Shown piece after piece: positions 25,222-37,679 of a DNA stretch of 64,000 nt. The notes beneath the pieces were generated by a model that was not told the DNA's origin, made no database searches, and saw only the letters and a list, made by a program, of their open reading frames with translations. The position numbers and the translations under genes were made by a program. Positions within the stretch are counted from its first letter, which is position 1; every line of letters starts with the position of its first letter. This DNA is from Aphis gossypii (Eukaryota > Arthropoda > Insecta > Hemiptera > Aphididae), in the NCBI RefSeq assembly GCF_020184175.1, contig NC_065531.1:33997213-34061212 (forward strand). The letters run 5' to 3'.

Positions 25222-28200
25222 TAGCACCATGCTGGTCGTTTTGTCTCGATGTAGTTAGTATCCTAATACCAGCTATTATTATACACTATTATTTTGCCGT
25301 AAACGATGATGGTTGTATTATGTGATGGGAAACTGATGATAATATATCGCTGGTTGACCAGTAGATACAATCCGCAGCTGAGTAACAAATGTCCATCAAA
25401 TCGTTACTTTGTTGAGTATTCAATTACCATTAATTAAAGTTTGAAAAATCGATGATTTTACTAACCAACATATTGTTATTATTAACTAAAAATTTAAATT
25501 ATTATAAAATAAAATTATAATTATAATTATAACCACTATAATAATTACTCATATTATTATTATACTTTTGAAACGATCACAAGTATATGCCTGATAAGAT
25601 ATGTATTTATAAGATATATAATCCTCACTTTGCTTTTTGAAAAGAGTCCACGAAGACTAAAATTTATTTTTGTATATAAATGCAACGGTAGAACAATCAA
25701 CATTACTAATATTAATACTATAATTAGTTTCTTGGTAAAACTTTGACTTCATTGAATTATCCAAGTCATTTTAAAATAACAATACCTTTGATTTGTGCAT
25801 CAAAAATCAAGTCATAAACTTTACAATATCAATTCATTTTTAAAATATTTATTCTGTACTAATCTTATTTACTATAGCAACATTCATATTTTTATAACTA
25901 TCTTAAAATTAGATACATTTAATATTATAGTAAATTGGTTATAAATAATTTGTATTCAAATGTCATACCTTAAAATTGCATTTAATTGTTAAGTAGGTAA
26001 ATAATTATTTTATTTTATTTTTTTACGCTTATAAAACCAAATAGAGATTACTTACAAAAGTTTAGACAATAGTGAATTCATTGGTGAAGTATAATGTGAA
26101 ACGTAGATAGCTATATCATACATTTATTATTTATTATTTTGAAAATTAATCATTTTTCATATAAATTTGGCTTACGATCAAATAAAAGAATATATTTGCA
26201 CAATTTCTTCTTTTTCTTCTTCTTATTTTTTTTAGTTATCATTACCTGAAAATTTGAAGAGATGTTTGTTTCTCAAACTTTAAAAAACTATATGCAAAGT
26301 TATGTTTTAAAATATTTTTGCATACTTTTTTTTGTGTATTTTTTTTCAAACATTTATTTATTTGGATTTAGATCGATTTATTGTGTACAATTCTAGTAAA
26401 AGAAAATTCATAACAATTTAAATAGTAAATACAACAATAAATCAAACTTCAAACAATCAAAATACATAATAAGCAGTTCTTTTTTATTATTAGTTTCATA
26501 TTATTTTTGAGTATAATTAAGCATTACTTTAATATTTTTAAGGACCAAAACATACATAATATCGCGTCATACAAATTTAAATATGGAAAACGTGTAATTA
26601 CTACAATTTATTTTATTGCATACAAAAATAATAATAAAAAAATATAATTAGTAGATACTGTAAGAGAGTAATATTTTGTTATTAATTAGACATAAGTTAC
26701 TTGTTTTACAGGAGAGTGAATAACTCAACTTTTACCATACCAAAATTCATATATCTATATATAGAACATCTCCTAAAGAGCAGTATCATTCTAACAGTAT
26801 ATCTTAATTTCTTTCCTTAATGAATGTTTATAATGCTTAGTGTGCCTGCTAGGTACTTAATTAAGCACACTAATTAGTAAATGACAAAAAAAAGGAACCA
26901 AAATAAGTCTCCCAAGAATATTTTAGATAAAATTAATTGTAAGTTAAATTACCTTAATAATCCAATAACTGGTGAACTTAAAAATTAAAATCCTAATCTT
27001 ATTAAACATTTAGTAGGTTTAGTCATTATTTTTATATTTTTATTCCGTTTTTTCAATAATTCAAACACATCGAGCAACGGGTTGTTTATTTTAGTCCGTT
27101 TACAAATATCTAAACAATATGTATGTAATTTAGTATTATTACATAAGTATTATAATAATAAACAATATAAGTTAACCAATCTAGTTAATTCATTGGAAGT
27201 TTAAATTAAAGTAACGTTTCGAAATTTAAAAAGTAATGTTTTATAACGTATTTATAAAAGCTCATTAAAAAATATTAACATTCTACGCTTTTGTGTTTTG
27301 ACTAAAAGTTACATTTTTACTATAGAGGAAAATTTTACTTTAAATATACAATTATTATATTTAAAACATATTATATTAATGTATATATTATGTGTATTCA
27401 ATATTATATATATATATATAATTTGATAAAAATAAAATCAATCCAATAAAAATTAGGTATAATGAATAATAAATAATAATATATTTGTATTTTTTGAGAT
27501 AGCATTAATTGATTTGAGGAAAGGGTTTCCCACTAATGGCAGTTCACAAGTTGTATCATATAGCAGTGTAAATATGATGGAAGTATAAATACACAAATAA
27601 ACAAATATTAGATAAGTTTATATCAGTTTCAATTCATATGATATCTATAATATAGTTCAATAAAATTTAAAACTTTTATCTGAATGAAAAATAAATATAA
27701 ATATATCAATAAAAATATACGATCTTTGAGTGACATAAAATTGGGTTTTTAATGTGTTTGTAAAAGTACGAAGTTGTAATAATTATTTTATTCGATTATT
27801 ATTACTATCAAAATACATACCATAAAAGTCTGACATTAATAATAATCAGCACGTTTGCGATGGTTATAGTAAAGTCAATTTGTGGATCACTATAATATAT
27901 TTTGTATCGTTCAAGTATAATACCAAAATGAAAGATTATGACAATGTAGGTTCGATGTGGACGTCTATAAACCGCAATGTAACAAAATTGTTGTCAACTA
28001 ATCTATTTAATTTATCAAATATTTTCAATATTTGAAGTAAGTATATGTTCATGTACACAATAATATTATATTCAAAACTAAAAATGATTAAATTCGTATT
28101 ACTCCCATGAAACTATAAGCGTCTACAATTTTCGCATGTCACACGCGACACAAATTACGACAAACTTTCTATAAAAACATCAAACACTCATAATAATGTT

Positions 28201-29700
28201 ATAAACCTTATAACTTAGCGTCATATTATAATATAGTGCATACACAAGTTTGATATTTTTTTAATTTATTCATTTTCTTTGTGTTTAAACTTATTATAGT
28301 TCTACAATTTTCAGTATCTTGATTATAGCTTTTTCGTTTGGTGGACATTTTATTAATCGATATTTTATGCTCGTCTACGTAATGTTTTTGTTTACTTTAT
28401 AACGTGTTTCAATAATATTATTACAAATTAATTCAAATTGTCCAACTCATTTTTTTAGTTTATAAAACCATATAGTTTACATTAGTTTCAATATTCATGG
28501 TCGAGTAATTGTGAACTTTACAATATTACAACGATTATGTTCTATCGATATAAAGTTGTATTTCAATTTCTTGTAACTACGTTACCACAATACTACGTAT
28601 TTCATCGACTATTTTTATTTGTGTTAATAATATTACATAAACAGACTTTTAATTTGATCTAATATGGTAGCCTCATAAAAAATTATACTTATTAAAATAT
28701 GATAGTCATCCGATCAAGAACAAAGCTTACCACCAATCGATTTACATTTTCGACTAATTATATAACAATATATTAAATATTTTTTGACTTTACATATTAG
28801 GTTAGACAAAATCAATAATATAATATCATATTCTTTACTATAAAACTTTATTATATTTTATAATTATTGATAGAAATGACTAAACCTAAATATTGATATC
28901 ATAATGGTATGAATTTTGTATTTATATTACCTACTATTTTTATTATTCTATGCCTCAGATTCAATTATTATTGAATAAAAATATAATTACACAATATAAC
29001 CATCATGATATTTTCTACTTGAAAACTATATAAAATGTAATTGGTTTAGACCGATAAATTTACATAGTATAGAAATATTTATATGAAATAATATTATTAA
29101 TATAACATTAGTGCCTATACCTACTATACGTTATCAGAATAAATAAGCCTAAACGGTGAAAACGCAAAAAAATTATAAAACAGACACAATTGTAAAACCA
29201 AAATAATATTCCTGCGCTACTCAGAATCTAATATGAGTTTGTTCCTGATTAAAAAAAAAACCGTGACTTCTCTCGATTAGCAATTATATTTACGATAAAA
29301 TATACACATATATTAAGCTATAAAACAATATTTAGGCACACTCACAAACTACACAACAGCTATAAAAACATTGTAACATTTTTAATTTGATGTTTTATGG
29401 TAGGTACTTTGGGCACGATTGGTACAATGCCATATTTTTCGTATTCACAACTACTGTGCAAATCAATTGTTTATTGACTTGTGAATAAGAGCTGATGATA
29501 AATAACACTGCATCACGACTTACAATCGTATGTATATATATTTAGGTAAATATATATTACTGTTTATGCAATAATATGTAAAAGAGTTTAAAATCAAGTT
29601 GTGTTACTTCATAGCATATAAATCGCACTTGGAAAACTGTGCTGCAGACGTATTATACATATATTGTGTTTTATGAATGCAGTGAGTGCATTTTTTTACA
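25222..29700. other. AT-rich non-coding stretch
   Basis: No gene supported over about 4.5 kb. It contains a TTC-rich pyrimidine tract near 26205-26225, a hairpin at 26837-26873 and TA-rich runs near 27405-27420. CpGs are rare. Confidence 0.55.
26837..26873. repeat. Perfect 9-bp inverted repeat
   Basis: TTAGTGTGC and GCACACTAA form a perfect 9-bp stem around a 19-nt loop. The loop's 3' part overlaps the palindrome CTTAATTAAG (26856-26865). It could be a small foldback, a cruciform or chance. No terminal repeats of a mobile element were seen around it. Confidence 0.5.
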
Positions 29701-29739
29701 TCGTTTTTTTTTTTTTTTTGACACGATTATCAAAGCGTA

Positions 29740-30890
29740 TAAATATTATAACGACGGGAGTTCGTGGAGCTGCGAAATATTTTGGAAACGTTCTTTCTAA
29801 CCCAAACAACAACCTTAGCAGCGATTCTCATCGCTTCACCACTAGCCGCACTAAGATACCTCAACCGGAGTCTCTTAGCCTCTTTCAGTCTTTCAGCTGC
29901 TTCTGAGTCCACTCGGCGCGCGCGTACGGTCACACACAATAGGCGGCGGGGCGTGTCGGGTCCGGCGTAAGTCACACGCATATTATACAGTAGGTATACA
30001 CATAACAGCACCGCGGTGGTGGTGACAAATTACATAACGTGTAGCACACGCGCGCACTTAACGGTTCGGACCGAATAACGCATATTATAATAGTAATAAT
30101 AATAATAATAATAACAATAACAATATATAAAACAAACGTGATTTATCGCCGGGTCGTGTGAGGTGACGTTTTTCAGCAAAAATATTCCGTGATCCGACTC
30201 CCCGGCCGTGTGTGTAAATGTGCTTGCGTGTGCGCATGCGCCTCAGAACTCGTGTGTGTGTGTGTGTATACAGAATTATATTATCGTGGCCGCCGGTGGA
30301 TATATTATACGATACTCGTGCGGTCGGAGGTAGGTGGCGGCGGTCGTATATTTATTGCGGGCACGAGCGCCCAACGTCAACCGACCTAACCGCTCGTCCC
30401 CGTCCCTGCCGGTCCGGCACCGCCGTCGTTCTCCCGACCCGACCGGGCGATGGTTCTCTCTCTCTTTCTTTCTCCCTTAAAACGCAATATATTATATGTG
30501 TGTGTACGGTAGAAACGCTCTCACAGATATGTTATGCTTGCAGTGTATACGTTTTTAGTGTATCTTTTGCAGATTTAAGTACTATTTATGGGTTCTGAGC
30601 GGTAACGCTACGGAAAACACGTCACACGGACGGCCGTTTTGCGGATACGATATTATAATACGCGCGTTTGGCGCCGCCCCGAGCCGAGCTCGGTTTTCGA
30701 CCGTCACTATAATACACCCCGACTTACGATCGTCCCTCCGCTGTACATATTTTGTACGGCCGTTTTACGCCGGACCTTTCGGATTGAGAAATGATAATGT
30801 GGTATCGCGGACGTCGTATCATAATAAATATTATATCGACAGTGCAATAATATTTTCGATCAAAATTTACTCGCGAGAACGCGGTTAGTA
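29740..30890 (+). promoter_or_regulatory. Major CpG-rich island, probable promoter and 5' exon(s)
   Basis: This is the strongest and longest CpG-rich block in the window, densest at 29910-29970, 30190-30470 and 30610-30790. Possible plus-strand donors are GGC|GTAAGT (intron from 29967) and GAG|GTAGGT (near 30329). A minus-strand GTAAGT also lies near 30728, so direction is unsure. It includes an AAT array (about 30094-30113), (GT)8 at 30252-30267 and a CT tract near 30455-30475. Overlapping frames open on both strands (29730-30011 -, 29764-29970 +, 30218-30598 +) are expected from a stop-poor GC-rich segment and show no known domain. Most likely a transcription start region whose exon is untranslated. 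Confidence 0.5.
30252..30267. repeat. (GT)8 microsatellite
   Basis: Eight perfect GT units inside the CpG-rich island. Confidence 0.85.
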
Positions 30891-31639
30891 AAACAATAAA
30901 TTAATATAATCATAACGAATAACGAAAAGATAACAATACATTAAAATTACACGCTTTAGCTGTTATTGCAGTAACACTACATTTACTGCTGCTAAGATAA
31001 TGGACGAAAGTGATCGCGAAAGCCATTATATAGTTCGTTTAATAAATAGGATTGCGATATTAAAATCAAGATCCCAAAATGTTTAGCTTAAACGTTAGTT
31101 TGTAGAATGTTAAAAGACATTTCAGTAGATTATTACTATCAACCTGGTAAAACCTTATAAAATATCTGCCGTACTGTATTATTTATTATACAAATAATAA
31201 ATAATAGTAAAGAAAAACAGTTCATTCTGAAGCTTATACATTTTTAGGTATACCATACATTTTTTAAAATATTTACTTTATTTTATTGTATTTATATAAT
31301 GCCTAAAAGGTTTCATTTTTATTATTAGCTTTGTTATATCTATAAAAAATATATCATTATAATTTTCAATCAAAAGTGTGAAATGTAAACAAAATGTTAT
31401 TAATGAATAAAAAATATTTTACTTGTCACATAATAATAATATTTGCAGCAAAAATGTTAAAAATAAACTGTATGTTTTTATTGGTTATTTTAGTTAGAAA
31501 CGTAATACTATTCATCTTTTATGAAAACATTCCTTTTCTAGAAAATCGATATATTATTAACCCTGTCTCTAAAATAATCGCAATACAATTTGAAAAGGTG
31601 GGTTTTTGTCAGCATGTCAACTAAACATCACAGAAAGAG

Positions 31640-31905
31640 AAACACATCATATCTTCTCCATAGCCTGTAGTCAGCATCCATATTTCCATTCCACTACGAT
31701 TTAAACTCGGCATGTTCAAATTTTACATCAAAATCATAATCACGTACTTTAGATCTGCATGAAAGAGAGAATTTATCTTGGAAAAAAACCTGAGAAAATC
31801 TAAGGCTATTCAAAGCAAACCTCATTACAACCACGGATTTTCTCTGGTTCATTCGAAATATAGCTAAAATCACAATTTGACGCAAATCTCCACATTTTAA
31901 CAATC
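31640..31905 (+). mobile_element. Possible decayed LINE reverse transcriptase fragment
   Basis: In + orientation the stretch around 31745-31830 reads, with stops, RTLDLHERENLSWKK followed by ENLRLFKANL. This pattern recalls the thumb region of non-LTR reverse transcriptases (a short hydrophobic motif, then LSW and a helix). The resemblance is from memory and weak. Position supports it, because clearer LINE debris on the same strand begins about 400 bp downstream. The antisense open frame at 31694-31903 is then a shadow. Confidence 0.25.
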
Positions 31906-32269
31906 CATCATTCTATGTGCCAAAAATATGTTCAAAATACTTTTCCATTAAATTCGTGAATACAAAAATAATCAGAAAAACCATTGATCCACAGGAAACC
32001 TACGTAATCAGAACTCGTACTCTAATAAAGAATCTCTGACGATTTCCTTACCATGCCATGTTATATCTTATTTCAAGTCAACAGTCCCAAAACCCAAAAG
32101 TTGCCATAAGAAATTTTTATTACAATCATAAATTAACTATTAAATATAAAAAAGCATATAAAACACATCATGGCGGTATGATATTATCTACATAATGTAA
32201 AAAAAAAAAATGTTTTCTAATAAAAATGCCATCACAACTCATAATTGATTAAAACGTTTTTATTAAATC

Positions 32270-32520
32270 GAAACTTTTAGGTTAAAAAAACTGAACCACA
32301 TCGTCAATTAGGAACATCAAATATGGACTAATTCAATTGTATTGTTTGTCAATGTGTCTCTTTATAGTTTATGTCAACGAGATGACACTTCACAGAATCA
32401 AAAATTGCTCTATTTGCTGACGATTCTCTATTTTATGCCTCTCGAGTAACTTTAATAATAAAGCTATGAAGAAACTTCAACTATACATTGACTTCACGGA
32501 ACCATGGTTCCATGTTCGAA
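32270..32520 (+). pseudogene. Jockey-like LINE reverse transcriptase remnant
   Basis: A frameshifted copy of the RT palm domain. SSIRNIKYGLIQ (32301-32336) matches the motif preceding the PQG-S-LSP box of Jockey-type elements, and YVNEM follows in the same frame. ALFADDSLFYAS (32407-32442) carries the catalytic F-A-D-D box in the next frame. AMKKLQLYIDFTEPWF (32463-32510) returns to the first frame and matches the helix after it. At least two frameshifts and a lost PQG box show it is dead. RT of this family copies element RNA at a nicked target. Family assignment is from motif recognition. Confidence 0.75.
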
Positions 32521-32570
32521 AACAACTGTACACTTATCAAAAACGTCACTTATTCTGTTCTTAAAATATA

Positions 32571-33020
32571 GCTTTATATAATCGGACTACACAAAATCAA
32601 AATAAATAACATCTGAACTAATTATTAATAATATTATGTATATTATATTTTTCTTCTATTCTTATACGTTAATATTTAAATCACAACTGATTATTATTAT
32701 AATCTAGCATGTCATATTTAATTAGTCTTAATTGAAGCATAATTCATTATAACAATATATATTTTGTTAATGTACATTTTAAATATCTTCAAAATAATTT
32801 AAACAAAACTAACTAATATTAGAAATTTCATATAACCACATAATCATCAACAATTAAACCATCAGAAAATCATTATAATATATTTGTTATTTTACTCACT
32901 CTAAAAAAAAAAAAAATAATAATGATAATAGTATATAAATTTCATGTTTTCAAAATAATAAAAATATTATCCAATAATCATCTTTTAATGTCAATATTCT
33001 AATCATATCGTTATAAAAGT
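32571..33020. other. AT-rich segment splitting the LINE remnant
   Basis: The RT palm motif that ends near 32510 and the downstream LKFLGLTW motif at 33065 are separated by about 550 nt. In intact Jockey-like elements roughly 45 codons would be expected. The extra sequence is very AT-rich and has no coding trace, so it is probably a later insertion or expansion, or the two pieces come from different copies. Confidence 0.35.
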
Positions 33021-33029
33021 TCAACCATT

Positions 33030-33480
33030 GAGATTTATAAACCATGCCCACACTTATTTCAAACTTGAAATTTTTAGGTCTGACTTGGAATAAAATTAAA
33101 ATTAAAACAAATATCTTATACTTTTATTCATCTTTGACCTAACAAAATCTACTTATTTAAATATGAAATAATGATATTAAGAAAGCAACTATTAAGATAC
33201 AGCTGATAAGCATACGGTAGATTCAAAATGCCCCGTATCTCTGTCAGCAATGTAACTAGACAAATGATAATTTTCGAAGTGATCTCGTGAACACCGTTGG
33301 TTAATCAGACTACCAGAAAATCAACTGTTATTCAAAAACGTAATTCAGACCTCTCGTAAACTGTACAGACAGACGATTCACAGCAGTAATTGCATCGGAC
33401 ATTTAAGTAACAAACTAACGTACCGACCCAACACTCATCAAATCATGCTACTACACCTTTTATAATGTTATTACAATTTA
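33030..33480 (+). pseudogene. Jockey-like LINE remnant, 3' part
   Basis: LKFLGLTW (33065-33088) is a good match to the conserved VKYLG-type motif downstream of the RT palm in Jockey-like elements. The later segment 33200-33440 is less AT-rich and reads, in mixed frames, fragments resembling the C-terminal region (for example HRWLIRLPENQ near 33290 and KLYRQTIHSSN near 33360). No poly-A tail or target duplication was identified, and it ends in AT-rich DNA near 33480. Confidence 0.55.
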
Positions 33481-34490
33481 TTACCTATTTGATATATTAT
33501 GTATATTAATATATTTTCGAAAAAAAAATAATAATAAAATAAAATTAATGGTATTGTTTATCAAACACAGAAGAAAATAGCTAATGATAAATCTGCAATA
33601 TCGTATAGTCAAAAAAATAAAAATTTATAAAAAAAAAAATGAAAACAACATAGATGTCAATAATTTATACATTTAAAATTATATATTATTATCATATACT
33701 ACTGAGAAATTTTTTAAAAAATAGCAGGTATATGCATATTTTAATAGTTTTTAGTATACTAACTCTAAAACCATAATTACAGGTAGCTCTTATTATGAAT
33801 GCTAATATTTTTGTTGAATAACTTTATTTTACCTTTTTAATGATTAATATTAGTTGATAAACTTTAAACAAACTTTATAGTTTGCTTTTAACTCAAACGA
33901 TTTTAAAACATGATACGATTAGGTGCATTAGTTTTAATATGAATTTTATAAAATAAAATTCATCAATTTATGTTTTTATTTTCATTATACTATATTATTT
34001 TTTGTAAAATTAACATTAAGATATTTATTTATAATTATACTTTATATGTTATATTAAAAATCTATAGATATTTTGAAAAACTTATTTTTTCCACCCTTAA
34101 TTTAGCAGTTTGTATTCTACTTTGTCATTATTATTAAATATAATAAACATTGAATATACCTTAAGTTAATAAACACTTATTTATACTTACTTTTTTTATG
34201 ACCAATACGCCGATATTGTTTTTCTATTTACATTAGTATCTATTTATGGTTAAAGATGTAAAAAAAAAAACAAATTAAATGTTGATTGATATAATTTTTG
34301 TACATATTTAGACTCATGTTATTTACTTGCATTTCAGCTAACCACAAAACAATCATAACATATGATGTATATTATCTTAATTCTATATAATGCATTCATA
34401 TTACACATTTTAATGTTTTTTTTTTCAAATTTGAAAAACAACATGCAATCTAAATGATTGATGCATCAAAATTAAATGTAGTATTTTTTT
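33481..34490. other. AT-rich spacer between LINE fragments
   Basis: No gene or clear repeat family. Lies between two oppositely oriented LINE fragments. Confidence 0.5.
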
Positions 34491-34492
34491 TA

Positions 34493-34642
34493 GGCTTTAC
34501 GAGCGATTTAAACCTATTTTTGCCACTAAAACTACTTCCTTCTACCGTTCTCTATCTTATGCTTATCTACTCCAATTTCTTCTAATAATTCTTTGACGTT
34601 GTCCTTCCATCTTTTCTGTGATTTTCCTCTTGGTCTCTTATC
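34493..34642 (-). pseudogene. LINE-type ORF2 C-terminal fragment
   Basis: Read on the minus strand, RPRGKSQKRWKDNV continues as KELLEEIGVDKHKIENGRRK and then meets a stop. Pattern GR-x-KKRW-x-D-x-VKEDL...IG, followed by D-R-x-RW, is typical of the C-terminal tail of many insect endonuclease/reverse transcriptase retrotransposons. The frame is interrupted and only about 50 codons remain, so this is a dead fragment. It is opposite in strand to the Jockey-like debris at 32-33.5 kb and is probably a separate insertion. Confidence 0.7.
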
Positions 34643-34649
34643 CCTAATA

Positions 34650-36560
34650 TTATAAATTTATTTCTTTATATAATTATTATTTCCATAGCTATATTTTATA
34701 TACCTTAGGAGAGCATATATTTTTTTAAAGTACGAATATTACTTTGTTATGTGAACGCAATAACTCATACTGTATAATCGAGATAATTTAATGAAGAACT
34801 AGTGTTAGTTTACATACTGTACTCTATAGTATAATTTGTATGGGAGTGAACACCGAACAATAGGCAGATTTATTAATACCAAGTACTGGAGTACAGGTTT
34901 TACATAGGATATATTATGAATGTTGAGACATTTGGACAGATAACATCATCACATAACTAATGAGAACAATATTTGCCTGAAATTAAATTTTCCGCTAAGC
35001 AAAATGAATAATTACAACTAAAATTCGAGAATGCTAATAATAACAATAATCATAATAATAAAAACCATAATTTATGAAACGTATCGTAGTAGCATTTAAA
35101 TACAATAGTGTATATTGATTCGACAAACAAATATAACATCGAATTTATTTAATAACTTTTATTTATTATACTTTTTTAATTAAAAATAATATTAGATTAG
35201 AAAAATAATAAACTGTAAACTTTCTTAAATTATTTGTTAAGTATATGTTTATGTATAAACACTAAATCATGAACTAAATTAAATGTTTTTTTTAAATATT
35301 CTTAAATTTCAAAGAATCAATGAAAGAATTTGTTTGCAAAACTATAAACGTAAAATCTATAAATATAAACTAAGGTTATATTTATGTATATTTCATAATA
35401 TAGATTTTTATTTTCAACTTTTATATAAAATAGATACTTTATCTATTTTTTAAATCGTAAACAAAACAAAGGTTCTAATTTAAATAAATAAAAATTGATA
35501 CCTTATTCATGTTCCTTTCTATAAGGATTACTTGTACCCATAAAATGTCCGTTGGGTCTTTTTTTATTGTCAGATATAAAATTGACTGTTTGAAAATTAT
35601 AGAGAAAATTTATATTGTAAGTAACGTGTACCTGTATGAACCTTTTTTGATTTATACTCCAACGTTATACGCGTGTTTTTTAAATTAGATTCATACACCG
35701 AACTTAAAATTGTATAACGTCTTAAGGTATGAATGCTCAATGAAGTGTTATGATAAATGTTTGAAAATGGAAAATACTTTATAGGTACAAAGTCAAAAAT
35801 ATTTAATTGAATTATAATTTTATTTTGCATACATACTCTGAAAGTATCAATGGTTATATGAATATATATATGTATATAATATATATATCTGTGTAATAAT
35901 TGTTTGTCTTATGTAATAAAAGTATTAAAAATATATTTTATTTCAATATAATATCAATATTATGAGAGATATAAAATTTTTGAAAGTAAAGTATTTTGTT
36001 AAATTGCATAAAAGTTGAAAAAATAGAGTGATTATAAAAATACAAATAAAATAAATTCGTGCTTTGATAAAATTGAATTAATTTTGAAATATATTTTATA
36101 AAATTAAAAAAAAGAGTATGTAAATGAGAAATATGGTATAGATTATTGATTCGATAAATTATAATATTATAGTTGCCATTATAAGAATGTAAACGATGCT
36201 GGACCTACTTTGGATTGTTAAACGATAACAATTTTGTACATTGTCTACTTATGTATCAGCGTTTCATATTATAATAAATAACCTATCGCTATCCATACTT
36301 ACCAGTGTTACGAAGAATTTTTCATTTCTAGGTGTATTGTAGTACGATACCTATAATTGTATAATAGATTCGGTTACTATTATGCTCATGTATGTAGAAA
36401 ATATACAGTGGATTAATTTGTTTTAATGGTTGTAACAAAAACATACCTCCTGCTTTGGAAGAAAAAAAAATATTTGTTGTAGTTTTTATTTTTTTTAAAT
36501 TACTGTATTTAACATTAGTGGTTGTATAACCTCCAACACACGATAATTGTCTTAAACGAT
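34650..36560. other. AT-rich non-coding stretch
   Basis: No gene supported. The minus-strand frame at 35597-35830 lacks splice borders and family resemblance. TA-rich runs occur near 35858-35892. Confidence 0.5.
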
Positions 36561-36566
36561 GGCACT

Positions 36567-36611
36567 TACCGCGGTACAATTACTATATATTTATCTCGTT
36601 ACCGTGGTAAC
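36567..36611. promoter_or_regulatory. Paired palindromes, one a perfect X-box (RFX-type)
   Basis: GTTACCGTGGTAAC at 36598-36611 is a 14-bp inverted repeat with a 2-bp centre. It matches the X-box form GTTRCC-N2-GGYAAC bound by RFX factors. Upstream, TACCGCGGTA (36567-36576) is a perfect 10-bp palindrome sharing TACC-N2-GGTA. The centres are 33 bp apart, about three helical turns. RFX proteins control cilium and ciliated sensory neuron genes in animals. Both sites lie about 1.1 kb upstream of the ATG at 37680. Sequence and spacing are seen; binding is inferred. Confidence 0.45.
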
Positions 36612-37679
36612 GTTGTAATAAAAATCAATGGATATAATATAAGACCTCCGGCACCAAAAATCGACCATAAAAGTGAACCACATTTTTTTGTATTTCGTTT
36701 TTATTTTCCGTTTTTTTGTCCATCCCGTCCCTAGAAAATCGAGTGTTTTACCCATATCAAGCTGAATACAATCGAACATTACATTATTATGCATACAAGC
36801 GTACAATTTTTTCATATATTCTCGTTTATTGCCTGCAAGACTTGTGTTCGGTTTTTAAAGTACGTGCAGCCAATTATCAAAATAGGTTGTTTCCAAAAGC
36901 CATACCCAGGGAAAGTCTTACGGTGTACTATTAAAAAAAATATTTAAATTTTATTATTAATAAGTAATAACTTATTATTTATAATATCACATATTATTTA
37001 TGTTTTTTATATTTGTATATATTATATAAAATTTAGCATAAGTTTTACCCATTTTATTTTATTTACTTTATGACAATTCTAATCTAATTTAAAATTAGAA
37101 CCACGTTAAAAATAAAAAATAATATATGTTTTATTGAATTTTTAATTTTTTTCATATTATTCCTAATAAGATAAATTTATTATGATTTAGGGATTTTTAT
37201 GTTGAATTAAAATCAAGTACTTTTGGGTACCACACTCATCCTCAGTAATAGTATGTACTGTGCATCCCCTATTCTTGTAGACACGTGGTATGCTGATCAT
37301 TATTACTGACTGTGACTCTTTAAAATAAAATCAGTACAATGAAATTAATTTTTACAAATTATAATATTACTACGTCTATTTGTTTATTGATACCAGCACT
37401 GTCGTGGTATAGAACTAATTTATTTACAATACAATATAATGTACTACATACAAAATACTGTAATAACAGATATAGATGGTTGAATAATAAACTATCTATA
37501 TTCATGATAATAATTTTCGTTCAAAAATGTATCTACTGGTGTCTCTATTACAATTCCAGTTATAAAACTATCTAGTGATAAACCATAATTAAAATGTCAG
37601 ATTGTTTTTTGTGGGAAGAGGATTTTAATGAATAAATAAAGAATTAAGCTTAATTTAAAATCAAAATAATCTATTTTCT
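36612..37679. other. AT-rich spacer upstream of ORF 37680, with small frames
   Basis: Small plus-strand frames are open at 36716-36934 and 37339-37575. The latter starts on ATG and is rich in hydrophobic and aromatic residues. None has convincing splice borders. If the ORF at 37680 is real, this is its 5' flank or holds eroded exons. Confidence 0.3.

Noticed and set aside
29730..30598. Several ORFs of 66-126 codons on both strands
   Set aside because: They lie in the main CpG island, where stops are scarce, overlap one another and partly read GT/AAT repeats. Some start only on GTG or TTG.
31694..31903. 69-codon minus-strand ORF
   Set aside because: Probably the antisense shadow of LINE-like sequence on the plus strand.
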